Below, piece by piece: positions 35,101 through 47,598 of a DNA stretch of 64,000 nucleotides; the stretch's first letter is position 1; every line of letters starts with the position of its first letter. The position numbers were made by a program, and so were the translations under genes. Under the pieces are notes generated by a model. The model ran no database searches and was not told where the DNA came from. It saw only the letters and a list, made by a program, of their open reading frames with translations. Where the stretch lies: NCBI RefSeq assembly GCF_000350225.1, contig NW_005179071.1:35599-99598 (forward strand), given 5' to 3'. This DNA is from Chondrus crispus. Its lineage: Eukaryota; Rhodophyta; Florideophyceae; Gigartinales; Gigartinaceae.

Positions 35101-35185
35101 TTTGGGTGAGGTCTCTGCCGGTACGTCTCCGGAGGCGTTGGGCGTAACGAGACACCAACTCCTCCGGGACATGAGTCCGCGCCGT

Positions 35186-38100
35186 TCAAGTGGGCGCGTC
35201 GTAATCCGCCCACTTGATGAGGAACTCCGTAGTTCCGTCTTCCATAACTCGATGTCTCAGTAGCCGTTCGACGGCATACTGCGTTCCCGCGGTGACCTTA
35301 TCGGCGAGGTTCTGCGCGGTCGTCGTACTTGCTCGTGGCGCGTCTATCGGAGGCGGCGCGTACACGCAGCGGTCGGCGGAAACTCGCTCGGTGACCCCAT
35401 CACGATCGATCGTGATGGTTCGGCGGTCATTGGCCAGCACGCGGTAGGGTCCGACCGCGGGCGAGGCGAGCTTGTTCGATGTCTGAGCCCCATCGGTGGG
35501 GTTGAGATAAAGGTATTCTCCGGGACGGAGCCGGGAATTAATACGTCGTATGCGTTTATCGAAGTCGCGCTTGTAGCGAGCCTGCGTCCGACGCAGGCTC
35601 CCGTAGGCCTTCTGGATAGTTGAATCCAAGGTCTTGAGGCACTCGGCACATTGGTTCCCCCTATCGGAAGGGGGCGCGTCGCCGTCCGCCCGTCGGAGAA
35701 AGAACTCCGGCAATGGTCTGCTGAGCACGAGCTCAACCGGCGTGGTGCGTGTGGTGCGATGTACGTGGGAGTTGTACGCATACATAAGCGGCCTCACGTA
35801 CACATCTCAGTCGTCCTGGTGTTCACCCATGTAGTTCCGCAGCATCGAGGCGATTGTTCGGTTATAACGCTCGACTTGCCCGTTCGTCTGGCGATGGTAC
35901 GCCGAAGTGTACAAATTCGTTATCGCCAGAACGCGGCACGTGCTGTGGAAGAACTTGGCATTAAACTGAGGGCCGTTGTCCGAAAGCAACGTGCGAGGGA
36001 CGCCATACTTGAACACCCACGAGTCGCAGAACGCGACTGCGACCGTGTACGCTGTTATCGTGCGGAGCGCAAAGACTTGCGTCAGCTTACTGAAGCGGTC
36101 CGTAATCACGAGCAGGAACCGTTTTCCTGTCTTCGTCTTGGGGAGTGGCCCCAAGATGTCGATCGCGAGGCTCTCGAGGGGCCTCGTAGCTGGAAACAAT
36201 CTCAATCGGTTGAGATGTTTCCTCAGCTTCACCCGGTTCATCGCGCAGGTTTGACACCCTCGCACCGTGGCTGCGACGTCTGCAGCCAGGTGGGGCCAGT
36301 AGTACTCGCGTCGAAGTGCGTAATACATACGGTTCTGGCCCGGGTGCCCCGCGATGGCCGGGTTGTGGCACAGGCGAAGGAGCCTGGCGCGAAGCGTCCG
36401 AGGTACCACGACCTGAACGATATCAGGGTCGAAGGGGTGTCTCCGCTTGAGCACCCCTTGGTGGTCCTCGAAGAACGCGGAGTCCCGGGACTCTGACTGT
36501 CGTGCCAAAACGGTTTGGCAGAAGTCATCCACGCGTTGCTCCTCGGCTATCTTCTCTATCGTAAGAGGGGCCGGAAGGTCGTCCTGCGGTGGGGCGACCG
36601 GGGAGTCGAGCGCGCCAGCCTCGGGGTCTTCGGCGCGCTGGATGTCGGTGGCGTCGAACTCGTCGTTCTTCTCCCAAAACGAATTGGGTCCTTGGAGAGC
36701 GGGGGCTTCGTCGTCACCTCGCGGTTCGTCGCGCGTCCGTGCGCGCGACCTTGTTCGAGCTTCGGCTTGATTCCGTGTCGTTACGAAGACATGGACGGCC
36801 TGATGATCACAGCTCGCGGTACAAGCGTGGTCCGCGAGCTCGTTCGATACGTCTCGAACTGTCGTGCCCCCGTCGAAAGTGGGGATGTCTTCATCCACCT
36901 CGACGGTGGAGCGAAGGTCATCGGCGACCTTCGGCGACACGAGTCGTGACAGGGCATCGGGCACCTGATGAACGCGTCCGGGGCGGTACTGAATGGTGAA
37001 ATCGTATTCAGCCAGACGTAGCCGCCACCGGGTGAGTCTTCCAGAACTCTCGGTGAGGGACATGAGCCATCGAAGGGCGTCATGGTCCGTCCGTACGGTG
37101 AACTTCGTGCCTTCTACGTACGGCCGTAGTGTGCGGACGGCCCACACCACGGCGAAGCACTCGCGTTCGGTAGCGCTGTAGTTGCGCTCACTATCGGACA
37201 GTGAGTACGACCAATACCCCACCGGGCGCCAGTCGTTCGGTTCTTCGTGCCCCTGAGGTAAGGTGCAGCCGAGTTGATACGCACTCGCGTCGGTGTCTAT
37301 CATGTACGGACGACCGTGTCGGGGCAACGCGAGGATCGGCGGAGCGATCAAGCACTTCTTAAGGTTCTCGAACGCCTGAAGTTGCAGCTCCATGGGGTTA
37401 TAGAAATCGGGATCCGAATCCTTGCGCGTCATGTCGGTCAAAGGACGCGCAATCTTAGCGAACCCCTTAACGAATCGGCGGTATACGTTACACGCCCCGA
37501 GGAACGAGCGCACTTGCGTCAACGTCCTCGGGAACGTGAACGTTTTGAAAGCGTCGGCCGCCGTATCGGCCACGCTCAACTTGCCTGGGGAGATGACGTG
37601 CCCCAGGTAGTGCACCTTCGGTCACAAGAAGCTGCACTTCTTGAGTTTAAAGGAGATACCGGAACTCCGCAGTAAGCTCAAGACGGTATCGAGATGCCTC
37701 GCGTGTTCTCCGTGGGTACGGGAGAACACGATCACGTCGTCGAGATAGACGAGGCATATTTGCCAGCAGACTCCGAAGAGAATTATGTCGAGCGCCCGTT
37801 GGAAGGTGACCGGTGCCCCTTTGAGTCCAAACGGCATGCGCAAGTGGCGAAACGTGCCCATGTGCGTCGTAAACGTGGTATTATCCCGGTCTTCTGGAGC
37901 GACCGGGATCTGCCAATAACCGTAATTGCAGTCCAACGTGGTGAAGACGGCTGCATCTCCTAACGAGTCGATGCAGTCGTCCATCGGTGGCAGCGGATAC
38001 GAATCCGCTGCGGTCTTCGCGTTGAGACGCCGGTAGTCCACGCAGAACCGAAGAGAGCCGTCTTTCTTCGGTACGAGCACCACGGGGGACGCCCACTCGG

Positions 38101-39653
38101 TGCTCGCGGGTTCGATAACCCCTGCGTTCAACATCTTGTAGCCCTCCTTCGCGACCATTTCGCGCATGGCCGGGCCCTTCCGATAGGGCATGGAACGAAT
38201 CGGTTTCGTTCCCGGTTCGAGGGGAATGCGGTGCTCCGTGGCTTGGATCGTTCCAAGCGCACCGCTCCACAGACTCGAGTGCTTACGGAGCATCTCGAGT
38301 ACGTGGCCACGGAGCTTGTCATCGTCGATGTATGACAGGTCGATCTCTTTTTCCCAATCCATCGGTGGATTTTCGGTATCCTTTTGCTGGTGGAGTACAG
38401 TACTCCTCGCCGTCTCTTGGCGTAAAGGTGACCGTTTGTCCGGGTCGACCCCCTGCCCGCGGCGGTGGTCTTATCGTCGGAGTTGGATCGGCCAACTCCT
38501 ACCCTACCGACTTGATCGGTCAAGTCGGTCAGGTGTAGCGCGTGCGCGATCTTCTCGGCGACCTTACGTTCGGGAGTGAGGATCGCGAGGGGGTTGCCCT
38601 TCGCGGACCCCACGACGATGTGCTTCGGAAGCCTCTTTTCTCGTCGTGAGAAATTCGCGACGATGACGTCGAAGGTCTGATTCGGTAGGACCTCCGCGAC
38701 GCCATTCGTCAGCCTCACTCCATGTGGTTGTTGGAATGAGGGCTTGGGTTCCAGGAACACGAGGTCCCTCCTCGCGGTTGTCACACGCACGCGGGCTTGT
38801 GACATCGCGGGGATGGTAACCCAGCGGGCGATTCGGATCGCTTGCAGGGCCTCCTCGCGTATGTCTGGCCGACCCGTGTGTCGCCCGTGTCGCCTGGTAG
38901 GGGGAGTCGACTCCCCCTTTCCGTCGACGATGGCGACGCAACCGCTTTGGCGTAGTTCCATTCGTTGGGCTTCGATGTCAATACATCGCACGTGCTTATC
39001 GATGAAGGCCGTGCCGAGGAGGACCGGCACGGCGAGCTGTTCCGCAACTACGAACGGAATTCGGAACACTGTGTTCCTCAACCGCACTGTCAGGCCGACG
39101 ACGGCCGAAAGCTTGACGAGGTTGCTATTCGCGCCTGCCAATCGTGGCAGAGGTGCATCGTGCACGACGTTACGCGTCCAATCGGGGGAAGGTCGGCCTT
39201 CCTCACCAGATTATACCCCGAGCACGTATCAACGGCGATCGTGCGGGGTTTAAACGCATTTCTCTCTGTGGCTATCGAGCCGGGGACGTTGTAAATCTTC
39301 GACGTCATAAGGCAAATGACGCCGTCGACAACCTTCGGGGCGATCTTATCGGTGAGGTTGTTCCGCCGGGGCCTTCGGTTTTGGTGCTGGCCCCGCTTGC
39401 GTTTCCTTCTCCCCCTTCCTTGGGGCGTCCGCGGATCAGTGACGCCCCTCGGATTGTTCGAGTCCGTACGACACGGACGCTTCTTCGGCGGCCTTGGGCT
39501 CGCGGGAGTCAGGGGGTCGACCGAATCTTTTCGGTCGTCGTTGCCCCCGGCGCCATCGTTACGCCTCACCGGGACGTCAGCTGTCCCGGTGTCTTGTTCT
39601 CCTAACGTCGGGCCTTCGGAGGCCTCGACATGCGCTCCCTCCTGTATCGGCAT
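35186..39653 (-). mobile_element. element C pol region: protease, RT, RNase H, integrase, chromodomain
   Basis: In minus-strand order: an aspartic-protease-like region (AVDTCSGYNLV near 39,230), reverse transcriptase (FCVDYRRLN, VYLDDVIVF near 37,750, FLGACNVYRRF), RNase H (IDTDASAYQLG, DALSRL), the integrase zinc-binding HPGQNRMYYALRR segment and core (LLSDNGPQFNAKF, GQVERYNRT), and a chromodomain start (EFLIKWADYDAPT) near 35,190. A relative of the same family is element F. Fossil, with several breaks. Confidence 0.9.
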
Positions 39654-40056
39654 TACAGGAGCTCCCTTGCTCGCCTCTGGTAGCGGGGGATGTATTATCG
39701 GACAATACCCCGCGTGTCCTTGGCGAGCACGCGGAGTCGGGTCTAGTTCGTGGGGAAAAGACGGCTCACGCCACCGCGTGTACGTAACCGTCTTTACCCT
39801 TTTTTCGAACTACCCGTGCTATCGGAGCTAACCTCCTGGCTATCGACGGCCAGGTCTTCTTCGGGTAGCCGGCTGCGTTGGTCGGGACGATTCCCCCACT
39901 GCGGCTCGGCGGCCTTGGTGAAGTACTCGGGTACTTCCGAGCCTTGACCTGCGGCGTTCGGTCGTCGCAGAATATGGGGGACGAAGCGAGTCGGTTCTCC
40001 TTCGTGACCCGCCATGGGTAGAGGGTACGGATCCTCTACGCAGTCTTGCAGGTACA

Positions 40057-42363
40057 TTATCGCATTTTGTACCTGTTGGGGTAACCGAGAACGGTCTCGG
40101 TCCCCTCTTTCTCCTTGTCGGGGGTACCTTGTGTCGGCCTGTCGGTAGGCGGGTCGATCCCGACGATCGACTTCGTTAGAACGGTACCTGCCTCCACGGG
40201 GGGCGAAGCGTGCGCCCCCACCCGATTGGTTCGGGAAACCTTGACGCGAGGGACGGCCCTCGCCCGCCGCTTGCCGGAGGAGATTACGCGCACCGGGCGC
40301 GTCTCCATCTGGTAGCGGTAGTTCCTGTACGCCGTGAACATTCGTTGTTCCGGCGACAGGAACGGGCACGCGTACATGGCATGCCCGTACGTACGGCATA
40401 GCCAGCACACGTATGCGCTGCCGTCCGTTGAGGCGAAGGTCGCCGCGTGCCGCGCCTCCTCGTCGGTGAGGAGGGGCACGCGAGGCGCTTCGCCTCCTGC
40501 ATCTCGGCTCGATATATCGAGCTCTGCGACCCGGGGGTCCGCACCCCTTGCCACTCTTGGTGTGGCCGCGAAGGCGGTCGCGTAACTCGATGTCGTTCCG
40601 GTCGACATCGGTGAGAGGGTTCGTGCCCCCACGGGCCCTGCCTCTTGCGTAATGAGGACAGGGTCGGCCTGCCACTCATCCTCCCCGATATGGAGGGTCG
40701 AGGCGGGCGAACTTGTCGCGGCGGACTTCGTAGTCCTGCCAGCCTTCCCTGCCGGTTTCGAATCCGGCAGAGGTAAACCGCGCCGAGCGCGGTACGTTGT
40801 ACCTTCCGCCGTGGCGATACGGTGGATGATCGGAAGATCGGTCTTCTGACTGCCTGGCAGCCTTTGCACAGTTTCGGATACTGCGGCACGGGTTGCCGGT
40901 GCAAGTCCCCGCACGAAGTAGTGCGCGAGGGACTGTTCGGAGAAGACTGCCGTGCATCGGAACGCGGCAGTCTCGAGTTGGTCAGCAAACGTGCTTTCCG
41001 TCTCATGCAATTGCTGTCGCGCCGTAGCGACAGCGTCGTACGCTTCACCTAACACGTCGTCCGTGAGGTAGCGTTTTAAGAATTGATTCACGAGCCCCAG
41101 CCAGCTCACGTCGTTGTGGAGCTGGCCGGCGCGGAGGCCACGCATCGTATAACTCGTATACAGGCGCTCCGCATCGCGCTCGAGGAAGTGAGCAAGGACT
41201 CGTACCGCAACACCTTCGGTCAGGTGTTCGGAGTTGAAGGTGATTCGGATATCCTTCAAAAACGGCAGCAGCTGGATCGGGTCGGTACCGTCAAAGCTGC
41301 GCATCGTGGGACCGATCCCACGACAGCGTTGGACGTACTTCGCGATCCTTCCCGCGTCACCCGAGGTAACGAGCCTCGAGGTGTTATCCAAGCGGTACAT
41401 ACGATAGTCAGCAACGGCGCTGAACTCTTGGATCATCGTATGTACCGGCTCGAGCCCGGGTTCAGCGAGACCCAGCGTGCCAAAGGGGGTAACCGGTAGC
41501 GTACGGACGACTACCGGACCTGGATGCTGGGCGTAACTCGCCGGCGGGTAGCCGCCCCAGCGGGGATCGACGGAGAGCATCGGTTCTCCGGATCTGCGGG
41601 CGGCTCCTCCATGGCCCTGTTCGTCCGCGTACGATACGCGGTCCCCTTGCCGCCTACTTCCGACGATAGGCAGCAAGGCTTGGGTCTCAGACGCGAAGTT
41701 TGTGTCTATCGGAGGACGGCTTCCTTCTGCCGTCCGACTGGTAGCGGCACCAGTCGGACGCCAACCTTCGGGGGCGGCGGCGCTCGGAGGTACGGTACCA
41801 CCGGGCCCTCTCGAGATGGCACCGGGTAGCCTTTCGGCCATAGTACGTTCCATGTCACGGGCACGCCGACCAGTGGCGTCGAGCTCAGCGGAGAGGTGCG
41901 CGAACGCACCCAACTGCTCTGCCGACGGAGAGGTTCGGTCCTCGGGTCGTATCACCGAGGTCGGCCGCTCAGAGCGACCTTGCCCGGACGGTCCGGGCGA
42001 GGCGAAACGGGAGTTTTCTACGAGCACGATCCGCGAGTGTAACTCGTCGATCAGTGCTTGGAGATCCTCTAAGGACTGCGTCACTCTATCGAACCTCCCT
42101 TCACGCAGGGAGCGGAGTTCAGCCATACATCGAGTGTATACATGGTCCGATACATCGATCCGAAGGGAAGTACGGACTTCCTCGATGTATTCGGCTATGC
42201 GTTCGAACATCGCTGCCGCTCTTTCCTCGGAGGATCCGAGCGACGGTTCGCGGTCACGAGGACCTGCGTCGCCGTCACCCGACGGGGCGGATGGGGACTG
42301 CACAGCGGCCGGACTCAGATCCGCCGCTTCGGAGCGGATCGAGGGCTCAAACTCTTGGCTCAT
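40057..42363 (-). mobile_element. element C gag
   Basis: A long open gag-type frame of 768 residues starting MSQEFEPS. An N-terminal coiled-coil region (about 60-110) is followed by a helical retrotransposon-gag-like core (about 350-500, with SWLGLVNQFLKRYL and ATRAAVSETVQRL). A CWLCRTYGHAMYAC knuckle (C-x2-C-x4-H-x4-C pattern) lies near residue 655. The C-terminal part also overlaps the start of the next frame region. The gag start is 80 bp from the LTR end. Confidence 0.8.
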
Positions 42364-42443
42364 CTCGAGGCGATCGATTCGCGGAGGGAAGCGGAAGTCT
42401 TCTCGGAGATCGGACTCCAGGGTCTTCTAGGTCGGGAGACCAC

Positions 42444-43099
42444 TGTAGCATAAACACCCCCAGCGATAGGGGTGTATGCACAGTTCGACCGAGACCCTTG
42501 TCGATCGGGAAGACGGGGGTGAAGTGGGACACCAGCTAACGGCACGGGGCAGCGGGCCCGAGTAGCGTGGTAGAGCGGGGACGGGGAGGACGCCGGTACA
42601 CGCCAGCGGTTCGACTCTTCGACGCCCCGGTGCGGTACTGGGTAACGATCCAGTACCGACGGGCGGAGGCGGAGCCCGCTCGTGGGCGTACTGCGCGTGT
42701 CCTAAACCCGCGCTCGGTGCCGCTTCTAAGGTAATTAGCGAGCGTTACCTTAGAATAAGCGGGAAGTCGGACCTTGACGGTCGGTCGGTGACAAGTCCGT
42801 CCTTGTCCTCCTCCACCCCGCCGGTCCGCTCCATATTTAATGTATATAATAACCTATCATAGTAGTACAGTACCGATGTACTGTAGTGGTCGGTCGACCC
42901 TGTAATACTGTCAGCCATCGGGGCTGACAGTACACGTGTGTGCGCGCTCTTTGGTTCCGCGCGTACACGTGTACACGTGCGCCTCTTGTACTCGGGGGTA
43001 CACGTGGTAGTACTGTAGGGCATCGAGCCCTACAGTAAACGATCCGATTCTGAGTTGATCTAATCTAAAATAAAGCCCCCAGGGGGGGATTATACTACA
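42444..43099 (-). repeat. 5' LTR of element C
   Basis: 656 bp; TG...CA ends on the minus strand. Adjoins ACTAG at 43,100-43,104, the right copy of the target duplication. Confidence 0.93.
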
Positions 43100-43614
43100 A
43101 CTAGGACCTCCGGCTTCGCGCCTTCGGTTACCTCCCCTCGTTCCTTCTCGACGAGATACACGCGAGCTGTTAGCTCTCCCAACACGATGTGGAACTCGGC
43201 TGCTTGCAACTCCAGTTGCTTTCGCACTAGGGCCAATTTATCCTCGAAAACTTTCTCATTCTCTCGGCGAATTTCGCTGCCCCTCTTCTCGAACTTCTCG
43301 TCGAGGTCAGTCTTGTCGGCCGCAATCCCCGTAGGGGTTCTTGATCTCCGGGATCCGTGGCCGTATTGGCCTGGCTCCGGGTGCGAGGACCCCACGGGAT
43401 TCTCGACGCCTGTGCCGACCCGCTTCTACTTGCCCCGGGACCGACGTTCCCAGGTGCGCTTGTTGACATCGTTCGGCGTAGCGAATGAACCTTAAAAAAG
43501 ATACGAACAAAAAATAAAAAAGAGACTCCGTACCCAGACCAACTTCCTTGTCGTAGACAAAATTCTTGATCAGGTCTCCTATACACAAAAAGGTCTATCT
43601 CGGGAGACCACTTT
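43100..43614 (-). mobile_element. element D, 5' part: leader and gag start
   Basis: Gag N-terminal frame (MSTSAPGNVGPG..., with a charged helical stretch KFEKRGSEIRRENEKVF). Next to the LTR lies a primer-binding-site candidate TGGTCTCCCGAG, sharing its first 11 bases with that of element C, so both families may use the same tRNA. Element C interrupts this gag. Confidence 0.8.
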
Positions 43615-44674
43615 TGTAGTGCAATGTGCCTGGCAGGCCGCGAACACAGTCCGATGGACAACAAAAAGAAGAAAAACAGCAACAGAAACAACCACTGCCG
43701 ATGGCACGCGCTACGGAGCGTTCGAGGTTCCTTTTCCCCTTGTGTGGGCTTGCGGCCCACAGTAGCTCAACTCCGATGGGAGGGGTAAGGAAAGATGCCC
43801 GACCCGGGAGGATAATGGTGGTAGAGACTTGTGAAGACTTGAGTGCTTGGCGAGTGCGGGTTGGGCTTGTGTAGGAGAATGTAACCGCGGTTCGCGGGGT
43901 TGTAAGGCCAATGCTCGACGAGCGTCTTCAGCACCTTGCGTATAATTCAAGGTCTTCGACAGGGGCTTGTTCAGCACTACCCCACCGGATCGTAACCGTG
44001 TAGCAACACAACTACCGACGTGTTGCCCGATGGCTAAAAACACCCTCACCAGCGCGATCGCGATCGCGGTAGGCGGTACCAACTCTGTCTTATGCAGTAA
44101 GACCTTCGACGGAGGCGTCGTTACAACAGCCTTCCTACGGAACTTGAAACAGTAGCAGCGCTACACAACGTGTTGCCCGATGGCTAAAACACCTACACCG
44201 GGTCAGTGGCAACCGACTCCAATGGAACCAACACAATTAAGGGAAAAATAGATGTGGAGATAGAAAAGGATAGGAATTAGAGATAGAAAAGGTTAAAGAA
44301 TATGGAAAAGGAATGGGACCCCGAGCAATAGAGGATGTCGTTAGCAGCGTAGAAGTGAAGCGCGTCGCGTGAACGGAAGCGGTCTTCGACGAAGGCGAGA
44401 TCTAACTCCGGCAACTCGGGTTACCTTTACTGACTTGGTGGTCAGTGGGAGGTATATATAGCCCCGCCGGAGCCACTACAGTAGCTTGCGGCGCTAGATC
44501 CTAGATCTAATCTAATGTTAGCCAAATTAATGGGTAACTAATTAACTAAATAAAATAATTAAAAATTGAAACTGTGCAATTATTCACAAATGTGTCCCCC
44601 AACCCGGATTACTTTTCATATCCAAATATATTCCTTTCTTTTCACCTCCCCGTAGAGCCCTGTATTGCACTACA
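43615..44674 (-). mobile_element. 5' LTR of element D (family R1)
   Basis: 1,060 bp with TGTAGTGCAAT...ATTGCACTACA ends, same family as 10,844-11,798. A TATATATA motif and the conserved GGTAACCCGAGTT block follow the usual LTR promoter order. It abuts the NB-ARC fragment exactly at 44,674. Confidence 0.88.
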
Positions 44675-45299
44675 GGCATCACATCCTGTTTCTTCATCAC
44701 ACTCATTTCCCGGTGCATTTCACCAAATGATAGACCTTCTCTGCTCCTATTTGAGTCCAGAGTTCGTTTGGACGAACGAAGCATTGTGTGTAGCGATTCG
44801 TACTCGTCCTTTGGTTCCTTTGGACCTATCGCTCTAGGCTCCTTGTTTTCTTCAATCTGCTGCAAGTATGACACCCATAACTCTGGCATGTCCCCAATAC
44901 GATCTCCCCCCCATTTCTTCACGTTCACTCCGGCAAAATTCAGTGCTAGTGGCAACCCACGGCACATATCAAGAGTCTCGCAAAATACCTCTCTCGATAT
45001 CCCATTCTCCACTTCACTAAACGACGCCCCACTCGTATGAAGTAGTGCAGTGCGCGCAGCTTCACCTCGATTTTCTCTCGCACTAAACTTCACTTGCTCC
45101 CCGAGATGTGTTAGGCTTGGATCTCTTGTAGAGTACAGAACCCTGCTCCTTCGCTCTCCGTCAATCACTGCAGTGTCCGCAAGTGGAGAGAGTTTTAGAA
45201 GAATCTTCTTATCTTTGTTGTTGCGCGTCCACATTGATGAATCGTAATCCTCATGGGGTGGTCTTTACTCGTCGTCGCCGTCGCTCCTATTAAATACTG
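44675..45299 (-). pseudogene. NB-ARC domain gene fragment
   Basis: The minus-strand frame from 45,234 gives about 187 residues before the LTR junction. Residues 29-41 (RSRVLYSTRDPSL) match the kinase-3a/RNBS-B strand of NB-ARC ATPases (LxTTRD). Residues 91-103 (CRGLPLALNFAGV) match the GLPL motif. The P-loop and Walker B are absent, as is any repeat domain, so only the middle of an NB-ARC module is left. NB-ARC proteins are nucleotide-switch ATPases in signalling or immunity-like roles. Upstream, 45,234-45,299 holds a promoter-like segment shared with 20,261-20,327, in a different frame. LTR copies of the same family lie on both sides. Disrupted host gene; the NB-ARC call is fairly safe. Confidence 0.7.
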
Positions 45300-46397
45300 T
45301 GTAGTTCAATGTGCCTGTCAGGCCGGAAACAGGGTCCAACGGTCCAGCGACAACACAACCAACAAACAACAACCAACAAGAGTTGCCGACGGCACAGCCC
45401 TACAGAGTGTCCGATTCTCCCTTTCCCTTTAAGTGGTTTTGCGGCCCACAGTAGCTCAAGTCCCTGAAAGGGGGGGTAAAAAGAAGAGGCCCGCCCCGGG
45501 ACGAATGGTGGTAGAGTCTTATACAGGCAGTCGCTCGGCGAGTTCGGGGCGGTTATTAGGAAGCCGGGCCCGATGGGTCGTAAATGCAATGCTCGCGGAG
45601 CACCTGTTACACCTTATACCCTGGATAAGGTCTTCGACGGGGGCGTCGCAACGCAGCCCGTCGGGAATTAGCAAACACGTAGCAGCGCTACACCTCCGTA
45701 CTGCCCGATGGCAAAATACCGACACCGGAACGGTGGCAACCTGTATCCGATGGAACCAACACTGTCCGGTATACACTACAGGACCTTCGACGGAAACGTC
45801 GTTGCAACGGCCTCCGTCGGTGAACGTAAAAAAGTAGCAGCGCTACACCTACGTGTCGCCCGATGGCCAAGACACCTACACCGGTCCGGTCGCAACCAAA
45901 GCCGATCGCACCAACACAAGAGCCCGATGACTCCAGTCGTCACAATGCGGATCGCAATCAGGCAATGTGGAACCAACACAAGATAAGGGAATAGAAATAG
46001 AGATAGAAATAGAGATAGAAATAGAAAAAGGATAGGTGAAATAAAGGAAAAGGAAAGAGAACCCCCGAGGGCAAAGGATAACGTAATCTGTGGTAAAAAG
46101 GAGCGTCTTGGGAAAGATGGACTTCGACCAAGGCGATATTCAACTCTGGCAAATCGGGTTACCTTTACTGACTTGGTCGTCAGAGGGCTAAGGTATATAT
46201 CGCCCCGCTGGAGCCACTACAGTAGCTCGCGGCGCTAGATCCTAAATCCAATCTAGTGTCAGCAAAATTGATGCCAACTAATTAACTAAATAACATAAAA
46301 TAATTGAAAATTAAAACTGTGCAATTATTCACACGTGTGTCCCCCAACCCAGACTACTTTTCCTATCCAAATATTTTCCTTTCTTTTCACCTCCCTT
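45300..46397 (-). mobile_element. R1 LTR copy lacking its 5' end
   Basis: It aligns with the other R1 LTRs from the TGTAGT terminus at 45,300 through the TATA region and the TTCACCTCCC block. It stops before the ATTGCACTACA terminus, where gag sequence of a C-family element takes over. It includes a GATAGAAATA simple repeat near 45,985-46,022. Confidence 0.8.
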
Positions 46398-47598
46398 TTG
46401 AAAGGTTCGGTCCTGGAGTCGTCTCACCGAGGTCGGCCGCTCAGAGCGACCTTGCCCGGACGGTCCGGGCGAGGCGAAACGGGAGTTTTCTACGAGCACG
46501 ATCCGCGAGTGTAACTCGTCGATCAGTGCTTGGAGATCCTCTAAGGACTGCGTCACTCTATCGAACCTCCCTTCACGCAGGGAGCGGAGTTCAGCCATAC
46601 ATCGAGTGTATACATGGTCCGATACATCGATCCGAAGGGAAGTACGGACTTCCTCGATGTATTCGGCTATGCGTTCGAACATCGCTGCCGCTCTTTCCTC
46701 GGAGGATCCGAGCGACGGTTCGCGGTCACGAGGACCTGCGTCGCCGTCACCCGACGGGGCGGATGGGGACTGCACAGCGGCCGGACTCAGATCCGCCGCT
46801 TCGGAGCGGATCGAGGGCTCAAACTCTTGGCTCATCTCGAGGCGATCGATTCGCGGAGGGAAGCGGAAGTCTTCTCGGAGATCGGACTCCAGGGTCTTCT
46901 AGGTCGGGAGACCACTGTAGCATAAACAGCCCCAGCGATAGGGGTGTATGCACAGTTCGACCGAGACCCTTGTCGATCGGGAAGACGGGGGTGAAGCGGG
47001 ACACCAGCTAACGGCACGGGGCAGCGGGCCCGGGTAGCGTGGTAGAACAGGGACGGGGAGGACGCCGGTACACGCCAGCGGTTCGACTCCTCGACGCCCC
47101 GGCGCGGTACTGGGTAACGATCCAGTACCGACGGGCGGAGGCGGAGCCCGCTCGTGGGCGTACTGCGCGTGTCCTCAACCCGCGCTCGGTGCCGCTTCTA
47201 AGGTAATTAGCGAGCGTTACCTTAGAATAAGCGGGAAGTCGGACCTTGACGGTCGGTCGGTGACAAGTCCGTCCTTGTCCTCCTCCACCCCGCCGGTCCG
47301 CTCCATATTTAATATATAAAACAATCTATAACACTACAGTACCGAAGTACTGTAGTGGACTACTGTAGTACAGATCGGACCGTACTGTAATACTGTCAGC
47401 CATCGTGGCTGACAGTACACGTGTGCGCGCGCGCTTCCGTCCCGAGCGGTACACGTGTGCACGTGTGCACGCGGGCGCCCGGTACCCGAGGGGTACACGT
47501 GGCCACGCGCAGTAGTACTGTAGAGCATCGGGCTCTACAGCACTAGATCCCGTTGTTGATCTAATCTAACTAAAAGCCCCAGGGGGGGTTATACTACA
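46398..47598 (-). mobile_element. C-family copy, 5' end only (LTR plus gag start)
   Basis: The LTR at 46,916-47,598 (683 bp) is followed on the minus strand by the first part of gag, nearly identical to that of element C (MSQEFEPS start at 46,835). It is cut off at the R1 LTR. The copy lies at GTACC within element F. Its LTR differs from the element C LTRs in the CACGTGTGCACGTGT area. Confidence 0.85.

Larger units (their letters stand above)
28551..43099 (-). mobile_element. element C: 14.5-kb Ty3/gypsy retrotransposon with LTRs and target duplication
   Basis: On the minus strand: 5' LTR (42,444-43,099), gag (42,363 to 40,057), protease-RT-RNase H-integrase-chromodomain region (about 39,650 to 35,180), then a 5.8-kb block with open frames on the opposite strand, then the 3' LTR (28,551-29,211). 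The LTRs start TGTAGTATAA and end TTATGCTACA. The two LTRs differ by roughly 5-6% by eye over about 330 bp, so the insertion is not recent. A primer-binding site candidate TGGTCTCCCGA follows the 5' LTR by one base, and a poly-G purine tract precedes the 3' LTR. Structurally near complete, but pol carries several breaks. It is inserted in element D. Confidence 0.93.

Noticed and set aside
35651-36496. 281-residue plus-strand frame and other long plus-strand frames over 35.2-42.4 kb
   Set aside because: They are shadows of element C's pol and gag in GC-rich DNA.
43615-46397. One compact LTR element with the NB-ARC piece as its interior
   Set aside because: Both LTRs are preceded by different sequence, the right one lacks its outer end, and element D's gag follows the left LTR. 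No matching target duplication was found. Two separate insertions are simpler.
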